In this document: positions 9,150-19,000 of the stretch, in pieces
Position numbering within the stretch: the first letter of the stretch is position 1
How the letters are laid out: every line of letters starts with the position of its first letter
From: Prosthecobacter gellanilyticus
GTDB taxonomy: Bacteria; Verrucomicrobiota; Verrucomicrobiia; Verrucomicrobiales; Verrucomicrobiaceae
Reading direction: 5' to 3'
DNA: 64,000 bases
Assembly (NCBI RefSeq): GCF_007992435.1
Contig: NZ_BKAG01000019.1
Location: 1-64,000, forward strand
The notes under the pieces: model-generated
What the model was told of the DNA's origin: nothing
Database searches by the model: none
What the model saw: the letters and a program-made list of their open reading frames with translations, nothing else
Made by a program: the position numbers and the translations under genes

Positions 9150-9941
9150 ATGAACTCCCTTCAAGCGCTCTTACGTCTGCCGTTGCTCGGCATCACCGCG
9201 ATGGCTGTCGTGTCTTGCTCCATCCCTCCGCGCGATGCGTGGAACCAGATTCAGAGCCGTGGCTTGATCACCTATTATATGAACAAGGGGTCGGGCGCAC
9301 CGCTGAGCACGGGTTCATCCAGCCAGATGGTCGCTTCCCGTTCCACCAGCGCACCTCGCACAAGCGGTGCTATTGCGCAGCGTCGCATCGATACTCCGCC
9401 GCCTTCGCAGATCACGGGTGATCTTCCCGTCGCACGCGCTGTGGCTGATCTTCCTGGTTACGTCCGCTCCCCTTACACCACTCCAGGCCGTCTTGTGGAC
9501 GTGCGTGGCATGGGTGCCGGATCCAAAGTGGTCTGCCCTTACACCCAGAAGCCTTTCATTGTGCCGAACGGTGTGAGCGCTGCTCCGAGCCAGGTCGCCG
9601 CCGCTCCCACACCCCGCGTGCGCAGCACTCCGCGTGTGGCTGACAACTCACCTCCAACTCCGCGCATCGAGCCGAAGCCCGCGCCAAGCGTGAAGCCGAA
9701 CACGAACGTCGCCGCTGTGACCCAGCCTGAGCCGCCGAAGATCGAGCCTGCTCCAGCACCTGCCCCCGCACCTGCACCTGCCGCTGATCTGCCTTATGGC
9801 ATCGCCATCCCCGGCCGCGCGGGTTTCGTGAACAGCCCGTATGCTGCGAAGCATCAGCTCGTCGACGTCACCGGCCTGCCCACTGGCATGGAAGTGAAAT
9901 GCCCCTACACCGGCAAGCTCTTCCGCGTGCCACCGCAGTAG
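9150..9941 (+). CDS. Putative lipoprotein with two CPYT repeats
   Basis: Function unknown. 263 aa with a lipoprotein-type signal peptide; the likely acylated Cys23 is in MAVVSC. The mature part is Pro/Ala/Ser-rich linker with two related segments of about 40 residues, at about 101-139 and 219-262. Both follow the pattern G-(Y/F)-V-x-SPY, (R/Q)LVDV-x-G, C-P-Y-T-x-K-x-F-x-V-P. Each repeat holds one Cys (129 and the one in KCPYTGK), which could pair or bind metal across repeats. The linker between them is (AP)n-like. A strong terminator follows, so the gene is probably monocistronic. Confidence 0.8.
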   Translation: MNSLQALLRLPLLGITAMAVVSCSIPPRDAWNQIQSRGLITYYMNKGSGAPLSTGSSSQMVASRSTSAPRTSGAIAQRRIDTPPPSQITGDLPVARAVADLPGYVRSPYTTPGRLVDVRGMGAGSKVVCPYTQKPFIVPNGVSAAPSQVAAAPTPRVRSTPRVADNSPPTPRIEPKPAPSVKPNTNVAAVTQPEPPKIEPAPAPAPAPAPAADLPYGIAIPGRAGFVNSPYAAKHQLVDVTGLPTGMEVKCPYTGKLFRVPPQ

Positions 9942-9967
9942 TCGCCCACGAACTCATCTTCACTTTT

Positions 9968-9998
9968 AAAAAGCCCTGCCTCACCGCAGGGCTTTTTT
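9968..9998 (+). terminator. Rho-independent terminator after the lipoprotein gene
   Basis: Stem AAGCCCTGC / GCAGGGCTT with loop CTCACC, followed on the plus strand by six T, 27 bases after the stop codon at 9941. Flanking A and T runs extend the stem. Confidence 0.92.
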
Positions 9999-10012
9999 GT
10001 GCCCCAACGTAA

Positions 10013-10032
10013 AACCCCATTCGAATGGGGTT
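10013..10032. promoter_or_regulatory. Perfect 20-bp palindrome
   Basis: AACCCCATTCGAATGGGGTT reads the same on both strands and sits 14 bases past the terminator, 150 bases before the start of the PVC dehydrogenase. It could be an operator for a dimeric regulator or a second hairpin. No regulator gene lies next to it. Confidence 0.5.
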
Positions 10033-10182
10033 GCATCCACGATCCGCCAAAGAGCCCGCATCGACCATCTCTCGCGTCATCACCACCGCTCTACTTTCGT
10101 CATTCGTGATTTCCTTCCGATTCCTCCCAAAATTTGTCTGCCAGCTCGCCGCTGCTTTCTCGTAGCATCAGGCATATCAATC

Positions 10183-13100
10183 ATGAAGAAGCACCACCCA
10201 CTGCTCACGCTCTTTCTCACGAGCCTCGCTCTCGGCCTTCAACCGTCCATCAACGGCAAGGAACTCACCGGCACCTATCTGCCCACCACGAACGAATGTC
10301 CGTCACCGGAAGAAGCCCGCGCGAAAATGAGTGTGCCAGAGGGTTACGACGTCCGCTGCTTCGCTCATGAGCCGATGGTGCAAAATCCCGTCGCCATGAC
10401 CTGGGATCATCGCGGCCGCCTATGGGTGGTGGAAGCCTATGAATACCCGAATGGTTCTCCGCATCCCGCACCTTTCGGGGGCGAGGCCAAGGATGATCAA
10501 TACCATCCGATGCCGAAGGTCGTCGGCTCCATCCCTCGCGATCGCGTGATCATCCTCGAAGACACGAACAACGATGGCGAGGCCGACAAGCGCACCGTCT
10601 TCGTCGAAGGTCTCAACCTCGCCTCCGCCATCCTCTGCGGTGATGATGGCATCTACATCGGCCAGCAGCCGCACCTCATTCATTTCCGGGATGCCAATGG
10701 CGATGACAAACCGGACGACTGGCGCGTGGTGCTCACTGGTTTTGGACGGCAGGACACGCACGAGCTTGTGAACAGTTTTACTTGGGGTCCTGATGGCTGG
10801 CTCTACATGACCCACGGCGTCTTCACCAACAGCAGGGTCCGCCGCCCCGGCCAGCCCGAGAACGAAGGTTTCAAATTCGATGCTGGCATTGGCCGTGCGC
10901 GCCCCGTGAAGGTGGCTCAAACCCCAGGCCAGCCCGCACCTGCTCAGCTAACCAAAAGTGACGCAACGCCTCCCTCCTGGGAGTTTGAAGTCTTCGCCGA
11001 TGGCACCAGCAATCCCTGGGGCTGCGACTACGATGCGGCGGGGAACTTCTTCATCAGCGCCTGCGTCATCGATCACTTCTTCCACATGGCACCCGGTGGC
11101 ATCTACGTGCGTCAGGGCGGAGCGCCGGAGAACCCTTACTCCTATGAGCTGCTCCCCAGCATCGTGAAGCACAAGCACTTCCGCGCTGCCTATGCCGGTG
11201 TGCAGATCTATCAGGGCGGACGTTACCCGAAAGATACCTGGGGTCATGCCTTCATCGGCAACATCCATGACAACGCCATTCACGAAGAAGTCATCAGCCC
11301 CGTCGGTGCAGGCTTCAAATGCGAGCCTCGTCGCGACTTCCTCCGCGCCAATGACGGCTGGTTCCGCCCCGTGAGCACGCAAACCGGCCCCGATGGCTTC
11401 CTCTGGGTCATGGACTGGTGTGACAAGTATCCTTGCTACCAAAACGCCAAGGCCAACCCCGAAGGTGTCGATCGTGATCGCGGCCGCATCTGGCGCGTCG
11501 AACACGTAAACCGGACTTTCCAGTCCGGTTCCCCGTCCCGAGAACACACCGACCTCAACCTCAAAAAACTCTCCACCGAAGCCCTCGTCGAACTCTTCGA
11601 GCATCCCAACAACTGGATGCGCCGCATGGCACGCCGGGTTCTTGTGGAGCGCAAAGACGCCGAGAGATCCGCACGCCTCGAGTCCCTGGTGAAATCCGAG
11701 GAAGTCCCCTTCGCCCGCATGGAAGCCCTCTGGGCCATTGGCCAGCTCGACCACGATGGCAAGGTCGCCTCCACGCTCGACTACGCCGCCTCGCACAAGT
11801 CAGCTCCCTTCCGCCTCTGGGCCGCACGCTGGGTCGGCGAGCACGCAGCAGACACTTCCTTCAAGGAAGGTATGGACATCGCTGTGCCCGGTTTCCTCGA
11901 ACGACTCGCGGGCGACAAGGATCCCGCCGTGCGCCTCGCCACCGCCATCGCTCTCCGTCAGTTCAGCGCGCGACGCCTCACCGTCGATGGTCGTGGCAAG
12001 GACCAGATGCGTCTCGCCTGGCCGGAGATGTTCACCGCGCTCATGAAAGCTGGCAGCCTTGAGAAGGACCGCATGCTCAGCTTCTCCACCTGGCAGGCCA
12101 TCGAGCCCATGCTCGTCTCCAACCCCACCTTTTGGTTAGACTGGCTCGCGGAAACCGCTCCAGAAACCCAGCCCTTCTCGCAGGCCATCGTTCACAAGGC
12201 CATGCACCGTCTGTCCGACACTCAGAATGCCAAGCATGTGGATCGCGCCTTCGCCTTCTGTGAAGGTCTCACGGGTCAGGATGCGCTGCTCGGCACCGCG
12301 CTCGAAGGCCTGATCAAAGGCCAGGAGGGCAGCATCACCAAGCCCGTGCGCAATGTCTCCGCGGCTCTCACCGGCTGGCGCAAACATCAGGATCCCACCA
12401 TCAGCGCTCATGCGCGCACCCTCGCTGTTCTGTGGGGAGATGAAGCCGCTGTTCAGGAACTGCTCATCGGACTCAAGGACACCCAGAAGAGCGAGAAGGA
12501 CCGCATCGCCATTCTTCAATCTCTGCGTCAGGTCCGCACGGACTCCGTCAAGAATGCCGTCAGCTCGTTGCTCAATGACAACGAGCCCGGCACTCTCACC
12601 GTCACTGCCATTCGCATGGCCGCTGACATCGGTGGAGACGACTTCATCCCTGCCCTGCTCCGTCTCGCCGCTTCCAAAGACTTCCAGATTCGCTACGCCT
12701 CCATCGAAGCCCTCGCGGGTCGCGATGCCTGGACGGATGCCATGCTCGATGCCATCGCCGAAGGCAAGATCAGCGCCAGCGGTTTCCCTGCTCCCGTGCG
12801 CCGTCAGCTCGCCACCAGCAAGGACAAGGCGACTCGCGACCATGCCTTCAAAGTCCTCGGTGCCTGGCAGGACTCCTCCGAAGACATCAAGACCCTCATC
12901 GCCCAGAAGAAACAGGCCTGCCTCACCGGCGAGCCTGATCTCGCCAATGGCAAACTCTTCTTCACCGCCACCTGCATGGTCTGCCATGAGTTCCACGGCG
13001 GTGGTCAAAAGGTCGGTCCTGACCTCATCGGCAGCGGCCGCAGCAATCTCGATGCCCTCCTTGCCAACGTCATCGACCCTAACCAAATCATTGGCAACGG

Positions 13101-13845
13101 TTATGAGAACTTCACCCTGGCCACCAAGGACGGCCGCACTCTCAGCGGTCGTGTGGTCGAAGACACTCCCGGCCACGTAAAGCTCCTCGGCCCAGGCGGC
13201 GCTTCGCAGATCGTCGCACGTGCGGAGATCGCCACGCTCACGAACAGCCAGCAGAGCCTCATGCCCATGGGTTTCGGCAATCTGCCTGACACGGCCTTCC
13301 GCGACATGATCTGGTATATCCTAGCCCCACCTGAGGAGGGTCCGCTCACCCAGGAAAAGAAGGAACTCCTCATACGCGGCGTCGAACTCGCCGAGCCTGC
13401 CAAGCCTCAACCGCAAAAGACCAACTGGCGCGCCATCGACTGGGAAAGTGTCAGCCACTGGAATCCGGATTGGAAGGTGAATGCCCCCGACTTCGAGCGC
13501 ACCCCCGTGAAGCTCGCTGAGTATCACGGCCAGACGAACGTCCTGCTCGTGCATCCCTTCACCGACAAGAAGACTCCCGCCAGCCTCGAGCAAAAACTCA
13601 AGGTCACCAAAACCAAGCTCAAATTCCGCGTCGCCTCCGATGACCGTGGTGACTGGCTCCTCAAAGTCATGGTCGATGGTAAAGAGATCAAAGAGCAGAC
13701 CATCGACAACCAGAAGCCCCGCTGGAAAGACATCGAAGTCGACCTCACCCCTTACTCTGGCCAGGAAGTCACCGTGAAACTCGAAGCCCACCCCAACGGC
13801 TGGGCCTGGGAGTTTGCTTATTGGCAGGGCATCACCCTCGAGTGA
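10183..13845 (+). CDS. PVC-type secreted dehydrogenase with HEAT-like region and c-type heme
   Basis: Very large secreted protein (1220 aa) of the family typical of Planctomycetes and Verrucomicrobia: an N-terminal beta-propeller-like dehydrogenase domain (about 45-440; VPEGYDVRCFAHEPMVQNP, DHRGRLWVVEAYEYP, ILEDTNNDGEAD), helical HEAT-like repeats (about 455-900) and a cytochrome c-like domain with heme motif CMVCH at 931-935, Met-rich MPMGFGNL as possible distal ligand region. An extra C-terminal beta domain (about 1085-1220) is not seen in the paralogue at 34790. The start gives signal peptide MKKHHPLLTLFLTSLALG; the longer frame adds 62 residues unlike the family. Probably oxidises a sugar or alcohol in the periplasm and passes electrons to the heme; substrate unknown. 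Confidence 0.9.
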   Translation: MKKHHPLLTLFLTSLALGLQPSINGKELTGTYLPTTNECPSPEEARAKMSVPEGYDVRCFAHEPMVQNPVAMTWDHRGRLWVVEAYEYPNGSPHPAPFGGEAKDDQYHPMPKVVGSIPRDRVIILEDTNNDGEADKRTVFVEGLNLASAILCGDDGIYIGQQPHLIHFRDANGDDKPDDWRVVLTGFGRQDTHELVNSFTWGPDGWLYMTHGVFTNSRVRRPGQPENEGFKFDAGIGRARPVKVAQTPGQPAPAQLTKSDATPPSWEFEVFADGTSNPWGCDYDAAGNFFISACVIDHFFHMAPGGIYVRQGGAPENPYSYELLPSIVKHKHFRAAYAGVQIYQGGRYPKDTWGHAFIGNIHDNAIHEEVISPVGAGFKCEPRRDFLRANDGWFRPVSTQTGPDGFLWVMDWCDKYPCYQNAKANPEGVDRDRGRIWRVEHVNRTFQSGSPSREHTDLNLKKLSTEALVELFEHPNNWMRRMARRVLVERKDAERSARLESLVKSEEVPFARMEALWAIGQLDHDGKVASTLDYAASHKSAPFRLWAARWVGEHAADTSFKEGMDIAVPGFLERLAGDKDPAVRLATAIALRQFSARRLTVDGRGKDQMRLAWPEMFTALMKAGSLEKDRMLSFSTWQAIEPMLVSNPTFWLDWLAETAPETQPFSQAIVHKAMHRLSDTQNAKHVDRAFAFCEGLTGQDALLGTALEGLIKGQEGSITKPVRNVSAALTGWRKHQDPTISAHARTLAVLWGDEAAVQELLIGLKDTQKSEKDRIAILQSLRQVRTDSVKNAVSSLLNDNEPGTLTVTAIRMAADIGGDDFIPALLRLAASKDFQIRYASIEALAGRDAWTDAMLDAIAEGKISASGFPAPVRRQLATSKDKATRDHAFKVLGAWQDSSEDIKTLIAQKKQACLTGEPDLANGKLFFTATCMVCHEFHGGGQKVGPDLIGSGRSNLDALLANVIDPNQIIGNGYENFTLATKDGRTLSGRVVEDTPGHVKLLGPGGASQIVARAEIATLTNSQQSLMPMGFGNLPDTAFRDMIWYILAPPEEGPLTQEKKELLIRGVELAEPAKPQPQKTNWRAIDWESVSHWNPDWKVNAPDFERTPVKLAEYHGQTNVLLVHPFTDKKTPASLEQKLKVTKTKLKFRVASDDRGDWLLKVMVDGKEIKEQTIDNQKPRWKDIEVDLTPYSGQEVTVKLEAHPNGWAWEFAYWQGITLE

Positions 13846-13854
13846 CCCCGAAGT

Positions 13855-14025
13855 CGCGAAGCGTCCTGGAGTGCGCCGGCCCTCCGGCGCTCTCGAAGGC
13901 CTAACGATGTTTTCGCGCAAGCTATCTTCGAAGGTCAATCGAGGGTCATCTGCCAATCGAAACACGCCGATCACTCACTCCGTCGGAAAGCTCCAGAGGA
14001 CTGGAGCACTCCAGGACGCTTCGCG
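13855..14025. repeat. Structured element: perfect 20-bp inverted repeat enclosing two hairpins
   Basis: CGCGAAGCGTCCTGGAGTGC at 13855-13874 is the exact reverse complement of 14006-14025. Within the 131 bases between them are two further perfect stems: GCGCCGG-CCCT-CCGGCGC (13873-13890) and GCTCCAG-AGGA-CTGGAGC (13990-14007), each overlapping an outer arm. It fills the gap between two convergent stop codons (13845 and 14043). It may terminate both genes, but the symmetric build looks like a dispersed repeat or non-autonomous element. Confidence 0.85.
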
Positions 14026-14042
14026 AAATTCAAGACCACTAT

Positions 14043-14828
14043 TCACTCCGGCAGCACCGCCTTCAGAGCCTCCGCCCAAACGCCATAACCTTTTTGGTTA
14101 GGGTGAAGTGAATCAGGCATCACCTCCTTCGAGATGCTGCCATCCGGCTCCAGCCACTTGTCCGTGATATCCAGATAGGTCACGCCCGGCTTGTCCTTCT
14201 GCGCCGCAGCCAGCACTGCATTGATCTTCGCCAGCTCGGCGCGCTTTGGATTGTCGGCCATCTTCCCGCGCGGGAAAATCGCCATCACGATCACCTTCGC
14301 GCCGGGGCACTTCTTCTGGCATTGCTCCACGATCGCACCGATGCCCGCCGCAATCTCCTCCGGCGTGTTTGACCGGCAGTTCTCCGTCTGCGCCGTGTTG
14401 TTCGTGCCGATGTGAATCACAATCGCCTTCGGTTTCAGCCCGTCCAGCTCGCCGAGCTCGATGCGCTTCAACGCATTCTGCGTGCGATCCCATCCAAAAC
14501 CCAAGTTCAGCACCCGGCGCTTCCCAAACAAGCTTTCCCAAGTCTCCGTGCCGCGATTGCCAATGCGACCACCATCCGGCTTCCCGCCCCAGAAATGCGT
14601 GATCGAATCTCCAATCAGCACGATCTCTGGATCGATCTCATTCTTGATGCGCATGATCTCATCATGCCGCTCCTCCCAGCCATAGCCGTCCTTCTCCAGC
14701 TTCAGCATCGGCGTCACCGCCGTGTTGATCTCCGTCGAAAGCGCCAGCTTCTTCCTCTCCTCCGCCTGCATGAATGCCAGCCCCGCCAGCACGACGAGAG
14801 CAGCAAGCATTGCTAAACGTGTTTTCAT
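14043..14828 (-). CDS. Secreted SGNH/GDSL hydrolase, translationally coupled to jetD
   Basis: Esterase of the SGNH fold, close to PAF-acetylhydrolase/GDSL acylhydrolases; 261 aa. Signal peptide or anchor at 1-22. Catalytic blocks: Ser75 in LIGDSITHF, Gly110 in NLGFGWD, Asn143 in HIGTNN, and Asp239/His242 in DSLHPNQKGYG. Its ATG overlaps the TGA of the upstream jetD gene (ATGA, 14825-14828), so it is translated from the defence operon message. Such a gene is not a standard Wadjet component. Either it was placed there by chance, as an envelope esterase, or it is an accessory part (inference). Confidence 0.88.
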   Translation of the reverse strand: MKTRLAMLAALVVLAGLAFMQAEERKKLALSTEINTAVTPMLKLEKDGYGWEERHDEIMRIKNEIDPEIVLIGDSITHFWGGKPDGGRIGNRGTETWESLFGKRRVLNLGFGWDRTQNALKRIELGELDGLKPKAIVIHIGTNNTAQTENCRSNTPEEIAAGIGAIVEQCQKKCPGAKVIVMAIFPRGKMADNPKRAELAKINAVLAAAQKDKPGVTYLDITDKWLEPDGSISKEVMPDSLHPNQKGYGVWAEALKAVLPE

Positions 14829-16039
14829 AACGACGGGGGTGCGGAGGTGAAAAAAGGCCATGCTCTCAATAGCACAGGAGGAAGAGATTCTTGCTCAAAA
14901 TCACCACGCCGTTTCGAATCAAGCATCGGCTGAAGGTCCGCCTGGCAATCGGCCATCTGTGGATCATGCATCAACCTCTCAATCACCTGCCGGTCACGGC
15001 TGGTGAGAAACCAGGAGTTCTCATCAGACCGCCAGCGCATTTGAAAAGGTTGCACCTCACGTCCAGAGACTTCACGCATTCTCCTCAAGATATCCCAGCC
15101 GCTCGGATCTGTATCGCCAAAATGATAGTGAGGAATCTCCCGTGGCAGCTTCTGCAAAAGCAGACGCACGGCCTGCGTCGGAAATGACGAAGCCACCATC
15201 AAGGTGCTCCGCGCCTCATCAGCCCGCGCCAACTGCAGAAAGGTTGTCTTCCGGTTCTCCACGGTCAGCAAACGTTCCGCAGTCGTGGTGATGTGCACCA
15301 CCTTCTCCAGTTCAACGGCCGACAGCGCGGCCTCATAACGCAGATCGAGCACCTTCGTATGGTCTTCATAGTGCAGCACCATCGGCCCGCAGTAATGCAG
15401 CACACTGTTGCTCGTCTGGATGCCCAGCGCCTCCAGCGGCATCTCCCGTCCAAAAAGCTGTGCCAAGGCTCGTTCGATAAAGCTTTGCTCTTCTTCGAGA
15501 TACTTTGAGCCATGGCCAAGTCGTGTGCTCGCATCCCGCACCAGCGTGCCTTCCGGCCATTCACGGCTGGTGAGATGAAACATCAGCCTCAGCAACTCAT
15601 CCACCCGCTCCGCTTCCAGCCAGCGAAAAGGCTCCACCACCCGAGGAATGCTAAACTCAGCCTTCAAACGACCACAAAGCCCCAACCAAAGATCTGACAA
15701 GAGTGGATGCGGTTCCGCAGCCCAGCGATCCACCACCGCCAGCGCCCTCTGCTGAACTTCACCTCCTGGCGATGACCCAAACCTCCCATGCAGCCATGCC
15801 TCGGCCTCCAGCGGGATCTCGATCTTGTCGATGTAGCGAGGCTTGCTCTTGAAGGCGATCAAGCGGAGCTGAGACAGGTTCTGTGCTTCTCTCAGAGCCG
15901 TCTGCCGGTCCTCGGCAGACGTGATGCCCGCTTCATCGAGCAGCCCTTCCCAATCACGTCGAAACGCACGCGCAGCCAATGTCACCCGCCGTTTCCGGGC
16001 GGCCATCCACTGCTCATGAAGCGTTTGCAACCAGCGCAT
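14825..16039 (-). CDS. jetD: Wadjet nuclease subunit JetD (DUF3322/DUF2220, Toprim)
   Basis: Nuclease subunit that cuts plasmid DNA once the JetABC condensin has probed a small circle. 404 aa from the ATG at 16039; a GTG lies directly in front (GTG ATG), so either could be used. The C-terminal Toprim domain shows the expected acidic residues: Glu261 in TVENRKTTF and the DxD pair Asp309/Asp311 in FGDTDPSGWD, as in topoisomerase VI A/Spo11 relatives, with a late DFEQESL motif. The N-terminal half (DUF3322-like) is charged and helical. The gene starts about 50 bases after jetC ends and overlaps the SGNH gene downstream. Confidence 0.9.
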   Translation of the reverse strand: MRWLQTLHEQWMAARKRRVTLAARAFRRDWEGLLDEAGITSAEDRQTALREAQNLSQLRLIAFKSKPRYIDKIEIPLEAEAWLHGRFGSSPGGEVQQRALAVVDRWAAEPHPLLSDLWLGLCGRLKAEFSIPRVVEPFRWLEAERVDELLRLMFHLTSREWPEGTLVRDASTRLGHGSKYLEEEQSFIERALAQLFGREMPLEALGIQTSNSVLHYCGPMVLHYEDHTKVLDLRYEAALSAVELEKVVHITTTAERLLTVENRKTTFLQLARADEARSTLMVASSFPTQAVRLLLQKLPREIPHYHFGDTDPSGWDILRRMREVSGREVQPFQMRWRSDENSWFLTSRDRQVIERLMHDPQMADCQADLQPMLDSKRRGDFEQESLPPVLLRAWPFFTSAPPSL

Positions 16040-16089
16040 CACTCACCGTGGCGAAGATTGGCCCGCCGACAAGAGCGGGCAGCAGACCA

Positions 16090-19000
16090 CTACTCCACCA
16101 GCTCCGCCAGCCGTGCACCTTCCACGCGGACCACCCAGTTTTCGATGTTCTGGATCTGCTCGGACTCCGCGTCATACGTGCGTTCCACGCGGCACTGCAC
16201 CACCGTGTCAGCGTGCTGAAACATCGTCGGCAGACGGTCTTCAGGGAAGGCCATGATGAGCTGGAGCCCGAAGTTCCGCGCGAGCGCCAGGCAATCATCA
16301 ATGCGGTCACCGCTCAGCTTGCTGAAAGCCTCGTCCATCACCACCAGCCCCAGGTTGTGCTGCTCATCACGACGACCGAGATCATACACCCGACGGAAAG
16401 CCGCCAGAGTGGCCACAAAGAACGGCGCCTGATTCTCACCACCGCTCTGCTTCTTCGCGCTCTTGTTCAGGCTGATCGCCGCCGCATCACCACGACCTGC
16501 GGGCTTCGCCTCAATGTCCCAGTGATGATAGTAGCGATAGTCGAGCGCCTTCTGATGACGCTTGTCCTCCGGATTATCCGCCGCATCGATGGCCGCCATG
16601 AGCTCTGCCTTCGCACGCTCGATGTCGTCACGACCCGCTGCATTGAAAAGCTCCATCTCGCTACCGCTGGGCAATCCTTTCTCCACCAGCGTCCAGATGG
16701 CGCTGTGCGCCTTGTCGGCCCGGCTGGTGAGCTGGTAGCGCCAGCCGCCGATCTCATGATCCATGGCGCGGTTCAGCTCGCGCTTCGTGCGGTCCGCCTC
16801 GCTCAGCTTTTCACGCAGCACATCCAGCACCTGGTGCTGCAAGCGGTCCTCCCACTCCTTCTTCGCTTCCAAAGCTGCTGTCTTGAAGCGCTCCAGTTCA
16901 TGGGTCTCCAGATCATCGCGACGCTGGTCATAAAGATCGTTATCCTCGGCATCGGGGTCCAGTGCATCACCCAAATCAGCATGCACCACCACCAGCTCGC
17001 GGCGTTGATCATCCCGCAGGCGGCGCTGCTCCACGGCACGGGTCTCAAGCTGTAAGGCCAAAGTGGCCGCCATCTCGATGGACTTCCGCCAGGACGTCGA
17101 CTTCTGCCGCTCAGACGCGATGCGACTGGTGATCTCATCATCCGTCACGCCACGCACGAGCACCCGGGAAGTCTGCCGTGCAAAACGGCTCTGCTCCTCT
17201 GCCGTCACATCCTCCACCAGCGCGTCCTCGAGCCTCGCCTGTTCCACCGAGAAGGCCGTGATGGCCGTCTTCAGACCGCCGATGCGCTCATGAATGCCTT
17301 CCAGCGTGGCATTCTGCACACGCAGGTTTTCCATGGCCTGCACATTGTCCGGCGTGGCCAGCAGATCCCAGGTGGCACGCAGCTCACCCAGGTCAGAACG
17401 CAAGCGTGGCAGGAGATGAATCTCATCCGCCGACTCCGGCGATGTAAAATGATCCAGCCGCCACTCACGGCCACGATTCACAAAGGAGCGCAGATCATCA
17501 CAGTCCTGGCGCACTTCCTGGATCACCGCCTCGGTGTCACGCAGCTCACCTTCACGCATGTCACGCAGACGCCGCAGACCTTCCTCACCCAGGGTCAGCT
17601 CCTTCTCAGGCGTGATCTTCAAGCGACGTGGCGGATCCTTGAGCCAGCCATCCAGCGAAAGAGCGCGCGGATGCTTGTCGAGCTGTGAAGCCTTGTTCAC
17701 CGCCACGATTCCGCCCAACAAATGATCCAGCAAAAAACCTGCTGTCTGATGCTTGGTCTCCAAAAACTCACGCAGGGAGCCTTTCTCCACGTTTGCCGCA
17801 GCCTGGCGCACCTCATCCGGGTGAATCAAGGGTTCCGTGGGGCTTGGCGTCTGCTGCGCCTGGTCCCACGCCGCCTTGAAGTCCTCCGGCAAAACAGCCC
17901 GCCGATAGAGTCCAATCATGCTCTCCAGCAGCGGCCACCATTTCTCCGCGGCAGGCTTCACCTCTACCACACGCCCAAGCGCCACGGCCCGCTGTCCGCG
18001 AGCCAAAAGTGCGTTCAAAAGCGGTGCGGGTGCAGCGTGACCTTCCTGAAGATGCCCCAGATCCTTCTGCAGCGCGGCTTTCCTCGCCTCATGCTCGGCC
18101 AAGCGCGCCTCGATGGGCCGGAGAGCCTCCATGGCCTGGTCACGAAGCTGGATGTAAACCGGCGGCATCTCGCGCGTGGCCGCCAGGGCGCGGCTCTCAT
18201 CCGCGCTCTGCATGGCGGACATGAGCTTTGAGGCATGGTCCGGGATGTCCATCCCTAGACGTGAACCGTGCAGCATCCAGTCCTGCCAGCGGCGCACACG
18301 ATCACGCAGCAGCTCACGCACATGCGTGGCCGCAGTTTCGAGACGGCTGACCTCTTTTTCAATCTCGCGGCGGCGGCGATCATTCTCCTCCAGTTTCACG
18401 GCCTTGTCACCGAGGGCAGTGCGCGCGGCCTCCACAGACGAGCGCAGTCTTTCACGCTCCTGCACAGCCTGCTCATGAGCCTCCAGATTGTCCGCATGAT
18501 CTGCACGCTTCGCCTCCAGAGTGGCTTTGCGACGGTTCAGGTTCTCCAGCGCCTCTTCATGCTTCAGCGCATCACTCAAATGCGTGTAGAGCGCGGACTC
18601 ACGCTTGGAGGTGATCCAGTCCTGATGATGCCCGGAGATGCGCTTCAGCCGCTCCAGCTGGTCATACATCTTCTCCAGACGCTCCTGCGCACGGCGATGC
18701 GCATCCACACTGGCCTTCACCGCCTTCACATCCGGCATGCCGGGCTCGAGCAGGAACTCCCGAACAAACTTTTCGAAATTGCTCTCCGGCTCAAAGGCCA
18801 TCGCGCGTGGCAGCGTCTTGCCCATCTGCTCCGGGTCAAAACCGAGATGCGATCTCATCGCCATCTCATCGAGATACGCCTTCTGCCGGTCCCACACATC
18901 GCCATCCAGCTCACGCCGCACACGGGTGCGAAATTCATCCTCAGGCATGAACCTCATCTCCTGCGGCCCTGCCTCGTTGTTCAGGAAATCCTGCCACGCG

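Noticed and set aside
12136-13176. 346-codon minus-strand frame over the PVC dehydrogenase
   Set aside because: Gly/Glu/Asp/Val-rich shadow frame of the HEAT-like region.
15979-17055. 358-codon plus-strand frame across jetC and jetD
   Set aside because: Antisense to two genes with catalytic motifs; His/Leu/Arg-rich with no recognisable domain.
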